Source: Paenibacillus rhizosphaerae (GTDB taxonomy: Bacteria > Bacillota > Bacilli > Paenibacillales > Paenibacillaceae). From it: a DNA stretch of 64,000 bases. The stretch spans positions 1,178,001 to 1,242,000 of the forward strand of contig NZ_JACHXJ010000001.1 in the NCBI RefSeq assembly GCF_014192015.1, in the 5' to 3' direction. The position numbers and the translations under genes were made by a program. Shown here piece after piece: positions 1-8,347 of this stretch (position 1 is its first letter; each line of letters begins with the position of its first letter). The notes beneath the pieces were generated by a model, which worked only from the letters and a program-made list of their open reading frames with translations, was not told where the DNA came from and did not search any database.

Positions 1-92
1 TCAAGCAGTGCAAATATTCCATAAGTAAACGGTATAGGGTGGTACGCATTGAACACTAAGGCATAATCGGCTTTAGTGTTTTCTTTTTGGAC
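1..92 (+). promoter_or_regulatory. 3' end of a T-box-like leader (antiterminator and terminator)
   Basis: Bases 36-45 read AGGGTGGTAC, matching the first ten positions of the T-box consensus AGGGTGGNACCGCG; the following CGCG is not matched (GCAT here). A terminator follows at 52-88. T-boxes sense uncharged tRNA and normally control aminoacyl-tRNA synthetase, amino acid synthesis or transport genes. The specifier loop lies before the window, so the amino acid cannot be read. The next gene is a UMP kinase paralogue, an unexpected target. A chance match or a leader orphaned by deletion are alternatives. Confidence 0.55.
52..88 (+). terminator. Intrinsic terminator of the T-box-like leader
   Basis: AACACTAAGG (52-61) pairs with the CTTTAGTGTT at 71-80, including one G-U pair, around a nine-base loop. 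The T-rich tail TTCTTTTT follows at 81-88. Confidence 0.7.
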
Positions 93-216
93 TTCTGAAT
101 TCCGGTTTTGACGGAAAGATTGCGGATGCTTTGAAATCATTGCTGAGGAAGCAAATTTATCTTGGTGGGTATCACGTTAGTCACTTTTACGAACACGAAA
201 GGAGTTGCATCGATCC

Positions 217-954
217 ATGGCAGCGTATCAAAGAGTGTTGATTAAGCTAAGCGGCGGAGCGGTGGCAGGAACGAGCCAGTTCGGCTTTGATCCTGGCCGG
301 CTGGAGCATATTGCGGACGAAATTTTATCCGTCGTGAGCATGGGAGTGGAGGTTTCCCTGGTCATAGGCGGCGGCAATATATTTCGGGGAAACATGGCGG
401 AAACCTGGGGCATCGAAAGGGCGGAAGCCGATAATATCGGCACGCTGGCCACCGTCGTCAACAGTTTGATGCTTCGCGGTGTTCTCAAAGCGAAGACGGA
501 CAAGGAGGTCCGGGTCATGACCTCGCTCCCCATCGCTTCGGTAGCCGAGCCGTACATTCGGTTGCGCGCCATACACCATCTGGAGAAAGGGTATATCGTC
601 ATTTTCGCCGGCGGGAACGGCCAGCCGTACGTCACGACGGACTACCCTTCGGTGCAGCGGGCGATCGAAGTGAACTGTGACGCGCTCCTCGTTGCCAAGC
701 AGGGAGTGGACGGCGTGCTGAGCGCCGATCCGAAGACGGATCCGGCCGCAAGAAAATTCAAGTCGCTGCACTATGACGACGTCATCCGGCACGATCTGAA
801 AATCATGGACCAATCGGCCTTTATTCTGGCCCGGGACTACCATCTGCCTATTCATGTATTCAACTTTGACAAGCCGGGTTCGATGAAAGAATTATGCGAA
901 GGGAAACATCAGGGCACGATCATCAGCCGCGATTCTGTACTGGCTTATGAGTAA
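217..954 (+). CDS. pyrH: UMP kinase paralogue (amino acid kinase family)
   Basis: This 245-residue protein looks like PyrH, which phosphorylates UMP to UDP in the cytoplasm. Seen: N-terminal VLIKLSGGAVAG, the phosphate-binding GGGNIFRG near residue 45, AEPYIRLRAIHHLEKG in mid-protein, the GGNGQPYVTTDYP segment matching the G-G-PY-TTD motif, and the VDGVLSADPKTDP signature. Housekeeping pyrH normally lies between tsf and frr, and neither is present, so this is probably a second, diverged copy. The start is taken as ATG 217 behind AAAGGAG (198-204); a TTG at 205 would abut that site. A T-box-like leader lies upstream. Family membership is firm; a role as the main UMP kinase is not. Confidence 0.85.
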   Translation: MAAYQRVLIKLSGGAVAGTSQFGFDPGRLEHIADEILSVVSMGVEVSLVIGGGNIFRGNMAETWGIERAEADNIGTLATVVNSLMLRGVLKAKTDKEVRVMTSLPIASVAEPYIRLRAIHHLEKGYIVIFAGGNGQPYVTTDYPSVQRAIEVNCDALLVAKQGVDGVLSADPKTDPAARKFKSLHYDDVIRHDLKIMDQSAFILARDYHLPIHVFNFDKPGSMKELCEGKHQGTIISRDSVLAYE

Positions 955-1102
955 CTTCTATACGCCGGAATACTTAAAAGATTAAAATAATAAATCATTT
1001 AAAAAAAGCAATTTATAAGAAACATTTTCAAGGAGTTATATGGTAAAATAGGCTCGCTGATGCCAAATATAGACATATTGCACAAAACAGGAGGGAGAAT
1101 AA

Positions 1103-2563
1103 ATGAATCCATTAGGTGTCGCAGCTGCATCTGTACCGGCTGATATCAGCCGTATCAAAAAGCTGCCTATATTAGTCTCATTAATTGTGGGGGCGTTCTT
1201 TTCCATCTTAAATGAGACGCTGCTCAATATTGCTTTTCCGGAATTGATGGTTGAGCTCAAAGTTTCGGCCTCTACGCTGCAATGGCTGGCTACAGGCTAC
1301 ATGCTGGTCGTCGGCGTTCTGGTCCCCGCATCGGCGCTGCTGGTCCAGTGGTTTACGACAAGACAAATGTTCCTGGGAGCGATGATCATTTTCACGGTGG
1401 GAACGTTTGTCTGTGCCTTCGCCCCGGGCTTTGAATTCCTTCTGATCGGCCGTTTGCTTCAGGCCGCAGGAAGCGGATTGATGCTTCCGGTCATGATGAA
1501 TACGATCCTTGTGCTGTATCCGCCGGAAAAACGCGGAGCTGCCATGGGCAGCATCGGTCTGGTCATTATGTTCGCACCGGCCATCGGACCGACGTTGTCG
1601 GGATTGATTCTCGATTCGTTTGAATGGAGATGGCTGTTCTACTTGGTTCTGCCGTTTGCTATCATTTCGATCATCATCGCATTTGTGTATTTGAAAAACG
1701 TATCGCAGCCTACCAAACCCAAAGTGGACGTTCTGTCGATCATTCTGTCTACGATCGGATTCGGTGGAATCGTCTATGGCTTCAGCAGTCTGGGTGAAGG
1801 TGGAAATGGCTGGTCGCATCCCAAAGTGTACTGGACCATCATTGTTGGCGCGGTTGCCCTGCTGCTGTTCGTTATTCGTCAGCTCCGGCTGAAAGATCCT
1901 TTAATGGATATCCGGTCCTTTAGATTCCCGGCCTTTACCCTGACGGCGATCATGCTGATCATTATGATGATGACGCTGTTCTCCTCCATGTCGCTGCTGC
2001 CGTTCCTTTTTCAGGGCGCACTCGGCATGACGGTGTTTGCCTCCGGTCTGCTGATGCTTCCGGGAAGCTTGCTCAACGGCTTGATCTCGCCGATTACCGG
2101 TAAACTGTTCGATAAGTTCGGTCCACGGGCGCTGATCATTCCGGGAACGATTGCTCTGGTGATCATTATGTGGTTCTTTACGCAGGTATCGGTCGAAACG
2201 AGCAAAGTCACGCTGCTCATCCTGCATATCTGCATGATGGTTTCCATCTCCATGATCATGATGCCGGCGCAGACGAACGGCATGAATCAGCTTCCGGCCC
2301 GGTATTATCCGCACGGTACGGCGATCTTGAATACGCTCCAGCAGGTGGCGGGTGCGATTGGCGTGGCCTTCTTTATCAGCGTCATGTCCAACGGCCAAGC
2401 CGGTTTCCTGAAGGGTTCGTCGGATCCAACCGCGCCAGGGCAAATGGCTCAAGCCATGGTAGCCGGTGTGCATAATGCGTTTGTCATCGGGTTTGGCTTC
2501 TCCATCGTAGCGTTGATTCTGGCATTGTTATTCAAACGGACCAAAGGTCCTGCCGAATCATAG
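1103..2563 (+). CDS. DHA2-family MFS multidrug exporter (EmrB/QacA/LmrB type)
   Basis: This 486-residue integral membrane protein has about 14 hydrophobic segments, as expected for DHA2 drug:H+ antiporters. The early loop is followed by the motif C-like stretch IMFAPAIGPTLSGLIL near residues 155-170, typical of exporters. It probably pumps lipophilic drugs out across the cytoplasmic membrane. The ribosome binding site GGAGGG sits just before ATG 1103. An extended -10-like TGGTAAAAT lies near 1041-1049. No TetR or MarR regulator lies next to it, although such exporters often have one. A strong terminator follows at 2672. The drug spectrum cannot be told from sequence. Confidence 0.88.
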   Translation: MNPLGVAAASVPADISRIKKLPILVSLIVGAFFSILNETLLNIAFPELMVELKVSASTLQWLATGYMLVVGVLVPASALLVQWFTTRQMFLGAMIIFTVGTFVCAFAPGFEFLLIGRLLQAAGSGLMLPVMMNTILVLYPPEKRGAAMGSIGLVIMFAPAIGPTLSGLILDSFEWRWLFYLVLPFAIISIIIAFVYLKNVSQPTKPKVDVLSIILSTIGFGGIVYGFSSLGEGGNGWSHPKVYWTIIVGAVALLLFVIRQLRLKDPLMDIRSFRFPAFTLTAIMLIIMMMTLFSSMSLLPFLFQGALGMTVFASGLLMLPGSLLNGLISPITGKLFDKFGPRALIIPGTIALVIIMWFFTQVSVETSKVTLLILHICMMVSISMIMMPAQTNGMNQLPARYYPHGTAILNTLQQVAGAIGVAFFISVMSNGQAGFLKGSSDPTAPGQMAQAMVAGVHNAFVIGFGFSIVALILALLFKRTKGPAES

Positions 2564-2671
2564 GCGGTTGGCGGCCTTGCCGGCCATTCATTCGGCCGGC
2601 TTCGATATACATAACCGTGACTGAAGGGACAGCGTTCCTTTTACATGGTGGAGTTTCTCGCTTCACAGAAA

Positions 2672-2710
2672 AGAATCCGCTCCCGAAGGGGAGCGGATTC
2701 TTTGTGTTTC
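2672..2710 (+). terminator. Intrinsic terminator after the DHA2 exporter
   Basis: A perfect 13-bp stem, AGAATCCGCTCCC (2672-2684) with its complement at 2689-2701 around a GAAG loop, is followed by a T-rich tail. Confidence 0.85.
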
Positions 2711-2821
2711 AGCCTGTTGATTTCCTTGGTCAGCCGCTGTTTTTCATAGATATTAGCGGGTTTCTATAATACAATGGATAGAAAATAATAGATTTCAAGA
2801 AGGGAAGGAAGTACACAGAAG

Positions 2822-3898
2822 ATGAACTCCAGCATTCCCCAAACGATGCAAGCCGCTGTGATGCACAGCCCGCGCCAAATCCGGATTGAAACGGTGCCGG
2901 TGCCGGATATCGCACCTGACGAAGTGTTGATCAAAGTGATGGCCGTCGGCATCTGCGGATCCGACCTCCATTATTATACGCATGGGCGAATCGGCAAGTA
3001 CGTCGTGGAGAAGCCGATCATCCTTGGCCATGAATGCTCCGGCGATGTCGCCGCCGTAGGCGCAGATGTAACCGGATTCAAAATGGGAGACCGCGTAGCC
3101 GTGGAGCCCGGGGTGACTTGCGGCCGCTGTGATGCCTGCAAAGAGGGTCGGTATAATCTCTGTCCCGACGTGCAGTTTCTGGCGACACCACCGGTAGACG
3201 GTGCTTTTGTGCAGTACATCAAAATCCGGCAGGATTTCGTGTTCCGGATCCCGGATTCGCTGAGCTATGAGGAGGCGGCGCTGATCGAGCCGTTCTCCGT
3301 CGGCATTCATGCCGCGGCGAGAAGCAAGCTTACACCCGGATCGACCATCGCCATCATGGGGATGGGACCGGTGGGACTGATGGCCGTCGTCGCAGCCAAA
3401 GCCTATGGCGCAGCCGAAATCATCGTGACGGACTTGGAGCCGCTGCGTCTGGATGCCGCGAAGAAGCTCGGAGCGGATCACGTGATTAACGTCGCAGATC
3501 AGGACGCGCTGGAGGAAATTCAGCGGTTGACGGGCGGGAAGGGCGTCGATGTCGCTTGGGAAACCGCGGGCAATCCCAAAGCGCTGCAAACGGCGCTGGG
3601 CTCGCTGCGCCGGGGCGGTAAGCTGGCCGTCGTCGGACTGCCGGCGCAGGATGAAATCCCGCTGAATGTTCCTTTTATTGCGGATAACGAGGTCGATATT
3701 TACGGAATATTCCGGTATGCCAATACATATCCGAAGGGCATCCGCTTCCTCGAGTCGGGCATTGCCGATGTAATGACGCTGGTCACGGACCGTTATTCGC
3801 TCCAGGATACCCAGGAAGCAATGGAGCGGGCCTTAAATCACAAAAGCGAGTGCTTGAAAGTTGTCGTTTACCCAAATGGTGTGCCAGAGGCGGAGTGA
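2822..3898 (+). CDS. Zinc-dependent medium-chain dehydrogenase, sorbitol/xylitol dehydrogenase type
   Basis: This 358-residue MDR enzyme would oxidise a polyol such as sorbitol to a ketose with NAD+. Seen: catalytic zinc ligands in GICGSDLHYY and GHECSGDV, the structural zinc cysteines C-x2-C-x2-C-x7-C in TCGRCDACKEGRYNLC near residues 99-114, and a Rossmann GMGPVGL motif around residue 178. Length and motifs fit the L-iditol 2-dehydrogenase family. The start ATG follows GGAAGGAAG. A TATAAT box lies at 2765-2770. The gene is single, with no sugar transporter beside it, so the substrate is not defined. Confidence 0.88.
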   Translation: MNSSIPQTMQAAVMHSPRQIRIETVPVPDIAPDEVLIKVMAVGICGSDLHYYTHGRIGKYVVEKPIILGHECSGDVAAVGADVTGFKMGDRVAVEPGVTCGRCDACKEGRYNLCPDVQFLATPPVDGAFVQYIKIRQDFVFRIPDSLSYEEAALIEPFSVGIHAAARSKLTPGSTIAIMGMGPVGLMAVVAAKAYGAAEIIVTDLEPLRLDAAKKLGADHVINVADQDALEEIQRLTGGKGVDVAWETAGNPKALQTALGSLRRGGKLAVVGLPAQDEIPLNVPFIADNEVDIYGIFRYANTYPKGIRFLESGIADVMTLVTDRYSLQDTQEAMERALNHKSECLKVVVYPNGVPEAE

Positions 3899-4001
3899 GC
3901 TTTATGAAGGACAGGGAAGAAGCGCTGCTTGCCCTTCATCGGGTACCATAAAAGCCCAGTGAGATCAGGCAAACGTAAGAGACAGGGAGATGACGAATCC
4001 G

Positions 4002-4619
4002 ATGATGATTGATCTGACCAGGTTGATCCATGATGGGCTGCCTGTTTTCCCGGGGGATGAGGAAACTGAACTTGTCCAGACGAGGCATTTGAAAAGCGAT
4101 TCGTATACCAACCACCAATTGTCCAGCAATATGCACGCCGGCACGCATATCGACGGGCCGATGCATTTAACGGATTCCGACCGGTATCTTTACGAATTCC
4201 CATTAGATCGTTTTATTGGAACCGGCTGCATCCTGGATGTCCCGCAAGAACCGTCGGTTGAATATAAGCCCATGTACGAAGAAAAGATTGGCATGGGACA
4301 AATCGTAGTTCTGCATACTGGCCATAGCAAGCTGTGGGGACGGCCGGAATATTTTACGGACTATCCCGTCTTGACCCAAGCGTTTGCCGAGCTGCTGGTA
4401 CGTAAGCAGGCGAAGATGGTCTGTCTGGATACGCCGTCGCCGGATAAGTACCCTTTTGATATTCATAAATATTTATTCGGACATGGGATATTCATTGCCG
4501 AAAATCTGACCGACACCGACCGGCTGTTATCTTTGACGGCCTTTGAAATAACGGCACTGCCTTTACGCATCCGGGCGGATTCGTCACCGGCCCGCATTAT
4601 TGCCCGCAATATAGAGTAA
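4002..4619 (+). CDS. Cyclase-family metal-dependent hydrolase (kynurenine formamidase-like)
   Basis: This protein of about 205 residues carries the family signature HAGTHIDGPMH, the H-x-G-T-H-x-D-x-P-x-H metal site, near residues 47-57. Members hydrolyse amide or ester bonds, including N-formylkynurenine, but many have unknown substrates. No tryptophan catabolism gene lies nearby, so KynB activity is not supported by context. An ATG at 3990 directly abuts the AGGGAG at 3984-3989; ATG 4002 (or 4005) has a workable spacer and is preferred. It follows the dehydrogenase in the same direction and may be cotranscribed with it. Confidence 0.78.
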   Translation: MMIDLTRLIHDGLPVFPGDEETELVQTRHLKSDSYTNHQLSSNMHAGTHIDGPMHLTDSDRYLYEFPLDRFIGTGCILDVPQEPSVEYKPMYEEKIGMGQIVVLHTGHSKLWGRPEYFTDYPVLTQAFAELLVRKQAKMVCLDTPSPDKYPFDIHKYLFGHGIFIAENLTDTDRLLSLTAFEITALPLRIRADSSPARIIARNIE

Positions 4620-4672
4620 GCGGTTTGTGTTGCATATAACACATTGTAAAATTGAAAAGGGGATGGTCCTGG

Positions 4673-5203
4673 ATGAAGGATGTCGTTCTGAGTACGGACC
4701 GGTTGATCCTGAGGCAAATGGGACGAGATGATGCTCATCTGCTGCAGCAAATTTTTGCGGACCCCGTCGCCATGAAGTACTATCCCTCCACCAAAGACGA
4801 CCAAGAAACGCTGGAATGGATTGAATGGACGCTGCGAAATTATGAGGAATGCGGTGTCGGCTTATGGATCGTGGAGAACCGAATCAACGGTGATTTTCTG
4901 GGACAGTGTGGCATCGTTCCACAGATTGTGGAAGGGATTCGCGAAATGGAGATCGGCTATCTGTTTGCAAGGCGCGTATGGGGGAACGGTTATGCGACTG
5001 AGGCAGCAAGGGCTTGCAAGCACTACGGATTTGAGCAAATGAAGCTTCGCAAAATCGTTTCGCTTCCCGATGCCAGCAATCAACCATCCGCTCGGGTAGC
5101 CGAACGGATCGGAATGACGCTGGAGAAACAAATCGTCAAATGGAATAAAGAGGTGCTTGTATATTCCGTTTACGACGATGACGGAGAGGTGGTCGAAAGA
5201 TGA
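4673..5203 (+). CDS. GNAT-family N-acetyltransferase (RimJ/RimL type)
   Basis: This 176-residue protein opens with LSTDRLILRQM, the usual start of RimJ/RimL-like acetyltransferases. It has an acetyl-CoA binding region (EIGYLFARRVWGNGYATEAA) and the C-terminal pattern NQPSARVAERIGM. It would transfer acetyl from acetyl-CoA to an amino group of a protein or small molecule; the acceptor is unknown. The start is ATG 4673 behind AAAAGGGG. Its stop overlaps the next gene's start by four bases (ATGA at 5200-5203), so the two are translationally coupled. Confidence 0.87.
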   Translation: MKDVVLSTDRLILRQMGRDDAHLLQQIFADPVAMKYYPSTKDDQETLEWIEWTLRNYEECGVGLWIVENRINGDFLGQCGIVPQIVEGIREMEIGYLFARRVWGNGYATEAARACKHYGFEQMKLRKIVSLPDASNQPSARVAERIGMTLEKQIVKWNKEVLVYSVYDDDGEVVER

Positions 5204-5946
5204 ATCAACATGTGCCCATTATGGGGATTCCTTTCCCGAAACTGACGATGGAGCAGAGCGTGCAGCTTCTTCAAGACGTGGTGGAGCGAAAGGAGCAGCG
5301 GCTCTTTCACGTGGTTACCGGCAACCCGGAGATCGTCATGTCCTGCCAAAAGGACGCGCAGCTGCGCCAAATTGTCGATGAGGCAGGTTTGGTCACTGCT
5401 GACGGCATCGGGATCGTCATGGTCTCCCGTGTACGGGGCGGCAGCCTGCCGGAGCGGGTGACGGGCTGCGATCTGCTGTTAAAGCTGCTTGAGGAAGGCG
5501 ACCGGAAAGGATGGTCGTTTTACTTTCTGGGTGCGGACGAGGAAACGAGCAGAGAGGCGGTCATCAACATCCAAAAACAGTATCCGGGCGTCGCCATACG
5601 CGGCAGACATCACGGTTTCTTTACGCCGGAAGATGAGCCGCGAATCGTGCAGGAGATTGCTGCTGCCGCGCCGGATTTTCTCATCGTGGCTTTGGGAGCA
5701 CCCCGGGCAGAGAAGTGGATACATAGCCATAAGGACAAGCTGCAGGCCAAAATTGCTATCGGTGTCGGCGGCAGCCTGGATATCATCGGCGGTAAAGTGA
5801 AGCGGGCGCCCGCAGCCTGGCAGCGTCTCAATCTCGAATGGCTGTACCGGTTGATTTCCCAACCTTCGAGATGGCGCAGACAACTGATTTTACCCCGGTT
5901 TGCTGTGAAAGCGGTGTTTTTCAGAGAGAGATCCAGAGGCGTTTAG
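5200..5946 (+). CDS. WecG/TagA/CpsF-family glycosyltransferase
   Basis: This 248-residue protein matches the family that adds N-acetylmannosamine to undecaprenyl-linked GlcNAc in wall teichoic acid or capsule synthesis. Seen: GNPEIVMSCQKD and LVTADGIGIV near residues 45-70, WSFYFLGADEET, and ALGAPRAEKWI, all at conserved positions of the TagA fold. It would act at the cytoplasmic face of the membrane. Translation is coupled to the upstream acetyltransferase through an ATGA overlap. No other teichoic acid genes are adjacent, so the polymer it serves is unknown. Confidence 0.87.
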   Translation: MNQHVPIMGIPFPKLTMEQSVQLLQDVVERKEQRLFHVVTGNPEIVMSCQKDAQLRQIVDEAGLVTADGIGIVMVSRVRGGSLPERVTGCDLLLKLLEEGDRKGWSFYFLGADEETSREAVINIQKQYPGVAIRGRHHGFFTPEDEPRIVQEIAAAAPDFLIVALGAPRAEKWIHSHKDKLQAKIAIGVGGSLDIIGGKVKRAPAAWQRLNLEWLYRLISQPSRWRRQLILPRFAVKAVFFRERSRGV

Positions 5947-6065
5947 CCCAAGTGAACGGGTGGTTAAAAGATACCTGGATGAGGTGGAGCGAGATCCGCA
6001 GCTTAATTGGGATCTCCATGTAACGATAAGTATGATCGAAAAAGTAACGGAAGGGAGAGGAAGGC

Positions 6066-6917
6066 ATGAGCCAGTCACAGCCACAGAAGCAAGGCCAGCT
6101 CCTGATTCAGGAAATCGAGGAGACCTTTGTGCCGTACGGCATGGTCGCGGTATGGCCTCTTGGACAAGCCAGCTTTATCATTAAGGGAGGGGAGACGGTC
6201 ATTTACATCGATCCGTATGTCAGCCGTAATCCGGCTCGTACCTACCCGGCGCCGATCGGTCCGGAGCATATAACGAATGCCGATTACTGCCTGATTACCC
6301 ACGAGCATTCGGACCATATGGACCTGGAGGCGATTGCGGCGATGTCCTGGGCCAACCCGCAGACCGTCTATATGGCTCCGGTATTCTGCCGGGAGGACAT
6401 ATTGAAGCAGGGCGTTGCCCCCGAGCGCTTTATGATTGCCGATACGGAGAAGGATATCGGCGAAGAAGTAATTATACGCCCCATCGCGGCTGCACATGAA
6501 GAGCTCGAAACCGATGAGCAGGGCTATCATCGTTACGTCGGGTATCTGATCAGACTAAACGGCGTTACAGTCTACCATTCCGGAGATACGGTCATTTACG
6601 AAGGGTTGACGGACCGGCTTCAGGGTGAGTCCATCGACCTCGGACTTCTCCCGATTAATGGCCGCGACGCATTCCGGAACAGCCGCGGTATTATCGGCAA
6701 TATGGACTACCGGGAAGCGGCCGAGCTGGCGAAGACCGTCGGGATTGGGATGACGATCCCGATGCATTATGACATTTTTGCGGGAAATGCCGAGCATCCG
6801 GGATATTTCGTGGACTATGTCTATGACCATTTTCCCGAAATGCGCATTCACGTGATCGCCCGGGGCGAAAGGTTTATCCACGTGACGGATGCGGCCCTGA
6901 ACGCTCTGAAGTCATAG
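6066..6917 (+). CDS. UlaG-like MBL-fold metal-dependent hydrolase
   Basis: This 283-residue metallo-beta-lactamase-fold protein has the metal signature THEHSDHMD near residues 77-85, further histidines in IAAAHEE and YHSGDTVIYEG, and a late MTIPMHYDIF. It resembles L-ascorbate-6-phosphate lactonase (UlaG), but no ascorbate transport or utilisation genes are nearby, so the substrate is open. GGGAGAGGAAGG precedes ATG 6066. A 119-nt gap separates it from the glycosyltransferase, and a terminator follows. Confidence 0.85.
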   Translation: MSQSQPQKQGQLLIQEIEETFVPYGMVAVWPLGQASFIIKGGETVIYIDPYVSRNPARTYPAPIGPEHITNADYCLITHEHSDHMDLEAIAAMSWANPQTVYMAPVFCREDILKQGVAPERFMIADTEKDIGEEVIIRPIAAAHEELETDEQGYHRYVGYLIRLNGVTVYHSGDTVIYEGLTDRLQGESIDLGLLPINGRDAFRNSRGIIGNMDYREAAELAKTVGIGMTIPMHYDIFAGNAEHPGYFVDYVYDHFPEMRIHVIARGERFIHVTDAALNALKS

Positions 6918-6984
6918 TCTGACGGTTCTCGTTCGGCATCGGTCCGGAAGGCGGACAGGGTCGGATGTATGAATTATAGAAGCC

Positions 6985-7021
6985 ACAAACCGCTTTCTCC
7001 GGAAGGCGGTTTGTTTTTTTA
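6985..7021 (+). terminator. Intrinsic terminator after the MBL-fold gene
   Basis: ACAAACCGC (6985-6993) pairs with GCGGTTTGT (7006-7014), followed by a run of T. Confidence 0.85.
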
Positions 7022-7207
7022 TTTGACGGATTGTACGATGAAGCGCGACGGCTGGATTCTATACGAAGAGCTTTGTAATCTGGATTATAGAAGCGGAAAT
7101 TATGGTGGTTTATGATGAATGTAACACTCCGCTATAGGTATTACACGAGGAACGATTATCGCGGAGAGTGGAGCGGTTGTCGTTCGCAACATGGAAGGAG
7201 GAGCATA
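7022..7207. other. Intergenic stretch before decayed gene
   Basis: No coding region is recognisable here. A good ribosome binding site (AAGGAGGAG near 7195) lies just before ATG 7208, which opens only a 19-codon frame. This suggests the 5' signals of a former gene have survived. Confidence 0.4.
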
Positions 7208-7462
7208 ATGTTAGATGATGAGGGGATGGATAACATAACAACATTTTTGCCGCAAATCAAGATTTGAATCGCTTCCGGCACAAATTATCCGTGAAATTGA
7301 ACCATTAGTAACAAGTTCAAATACATATAAGCTTTCAAAAGGACGCGATTCAGCACTGAAGAAAATGGATACCGAAAAATCGATATTCCCCTTACTCATC
7401 AGGAATTGGCCAATATGAACGGCGTCGAATTGTTCGTAGATGGTGGTATGGCTCAAGTATGA
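7208..7462 (+). pseudogene. Mosaic gene remnant: Crp/Fnr-like fragment joined to SDR C-terminus
   Basis: ATG 7208 opens MLDDEGMDNITTFLPQIKI and stops. Further on, the frame ending at TGA 7460-7462 reads ENGYRKIDIPLTHQELANM (7361-7417), which looks like the start of a Crp/Fnr-family DNA-binding domain. It runs directly into NGVELFVDGGMAQV, a typical short-chain dehydrogenase C-terminus. No intact Rossmann or cNMP domain is present and the frame changes several times, so this is debris of at least two genes fused by deletion. Family identity rests on short motifs. Confidence 0.6.
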
Positions 7463-7530
7463 ACTTGAATCAGAAGGGATGAGTTGTCCTTTAAGCAATT
7501 CCTAATAAGCCCATAGTCCTTGTATCAATT

Positions 7531-7568
7531 CAGGCAGAAGAGTCTATATAAGCTCTCTGCCTGATTTT
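7531..7568 (+). terminator. Hairpin terminator after gene remnant
   Basis: CAGGCAGA (7531-7538) pairs with TCTGCCTG (7556-7563), with AGAG and CTCT inside, followed by ATTTT. It may be the relic terminator of the decayed gene. Confidence 0.55.
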
Positions 7569-7677
7569 CATTCTGCGGCGGATTTGATTGCACTGCTTTG
7601 CCTAAAGTACGCAAACGGACGACTTTCGGTCACTGGGTACTGGATACCGTTGTACAATCTGTCATTTACCCGGCTGA

Positions 7678-8280
7678 TTATTCCTCTATGCAGAAGCGGA
7701 CTTCCTTCCCGGTCGGCTCGCCGCCGAAGGGAGATCCGATTTCCTCCCTGAACACGAATTCGAGACCGGAGAGCTTGTCCGGTAAAGCCGGCGATACCAC
7801 ATAGTTAAAAGTTGCATTTCCGGAGCCGCTTACGCCCCGGTCCATCCGGCAATCATAAGGCTCTCCCATATCTAACGCGAAGTTGGACATGTCGGTCATG
7901 CTTTCCGGTATAGCTGTATCCCAATCCACATACAGCGTCACGACGCTGGCATTGGCGTATTGCCGAACCGCAGTCAGTGTGAAAAAATAACCATCATGCT
8001 CCTGCGATACTACTACCGGAACATGCTTGATAAAACCGGCGGGCTCGACTATCGGTTTAAAATATTCGTCGGATCGGATGGCACCAAAGAAATATTTTAG
8101 AAAGTCCTCATAAAGCCCCGTTTCGGCCGACCATTGGTCAATGTACGCGAAAGGCGGGTATCCCGGATTTCCATCCGACATCTCTTTGCGCTGCTGCAGC
8201 AGCTGGCAGATTTGTCTGTCGAGAGGGCGCAGGCGTTCATCGGAATGCTCGGTGGGTCGTGTGAAAGGCATCCGTTTCAT
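7678..8280 (-). CDS. Hypothetical protein
   Basis: This is a 200-residue soluble protein I do not recognise. The N-terminal third contains LRPLDRQICQLLQQRKEMSDG, which resembles the first helix of chorismate-mutase-like domains (I-x2-L-L-x2-R), but no complete catalytic set is visible. The remainder is rich in beta and aromatic residues, with no membrane segment or signal peptide. Start: of three consecutive ATG codons (8286, 8283, 8280), the last gives a proper spacer from AGGAGG (8288-8293). It lies downstream of, and in the same direction as, the AraC regulator gene. Confidence 0.65.
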   Translation of the reverse strand: MKRMPFTRPTEHSDERLRPLDRQICQLLQQRKEMSDGNPGYPPFAYIDQWSAETGLYEDFLKYFFGAIRSDEYFKPIVEPAGFIKHVPVVVSQEHDGYFFTLTAVRQYANASVVTLYVDWDTAIPESMTDMSNFALDMGEPYDCRMDRGVSGSGNATFNYVVSPALPDKLSGLEFVFREEIGSPFGGEPTGKEVRFCIEE

Positions 8281-8347
8281 CATCATTCCTCCTCATATAT
8301 TCCATTGTACCCTGAAGTACCAAATGTTGGAAACAATCCGCCATGTA

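Noticed and set aside
1040..1051. Three-codon ORF (ATG GTA AAA TAG) behind AAGGAG before the DHA2 exporter, resembling an antibiotic-sensing leader.
   Set aside because: The same bases form an extended -10 promoter (TGGTAAAAT), and no competing hairpins or terminator follow before the exporter.
5960..6184. Plus-strand frame starting GTG with VKRYLDEVERDPQLNWDLHV between the glycosyltransferase and MBL genes.
   Set aside because: The first part looks protein-like, but there is no ribosome binding site and the second half is a shadow of the MBL gene. It could be a fragment but is not supported as a gene.
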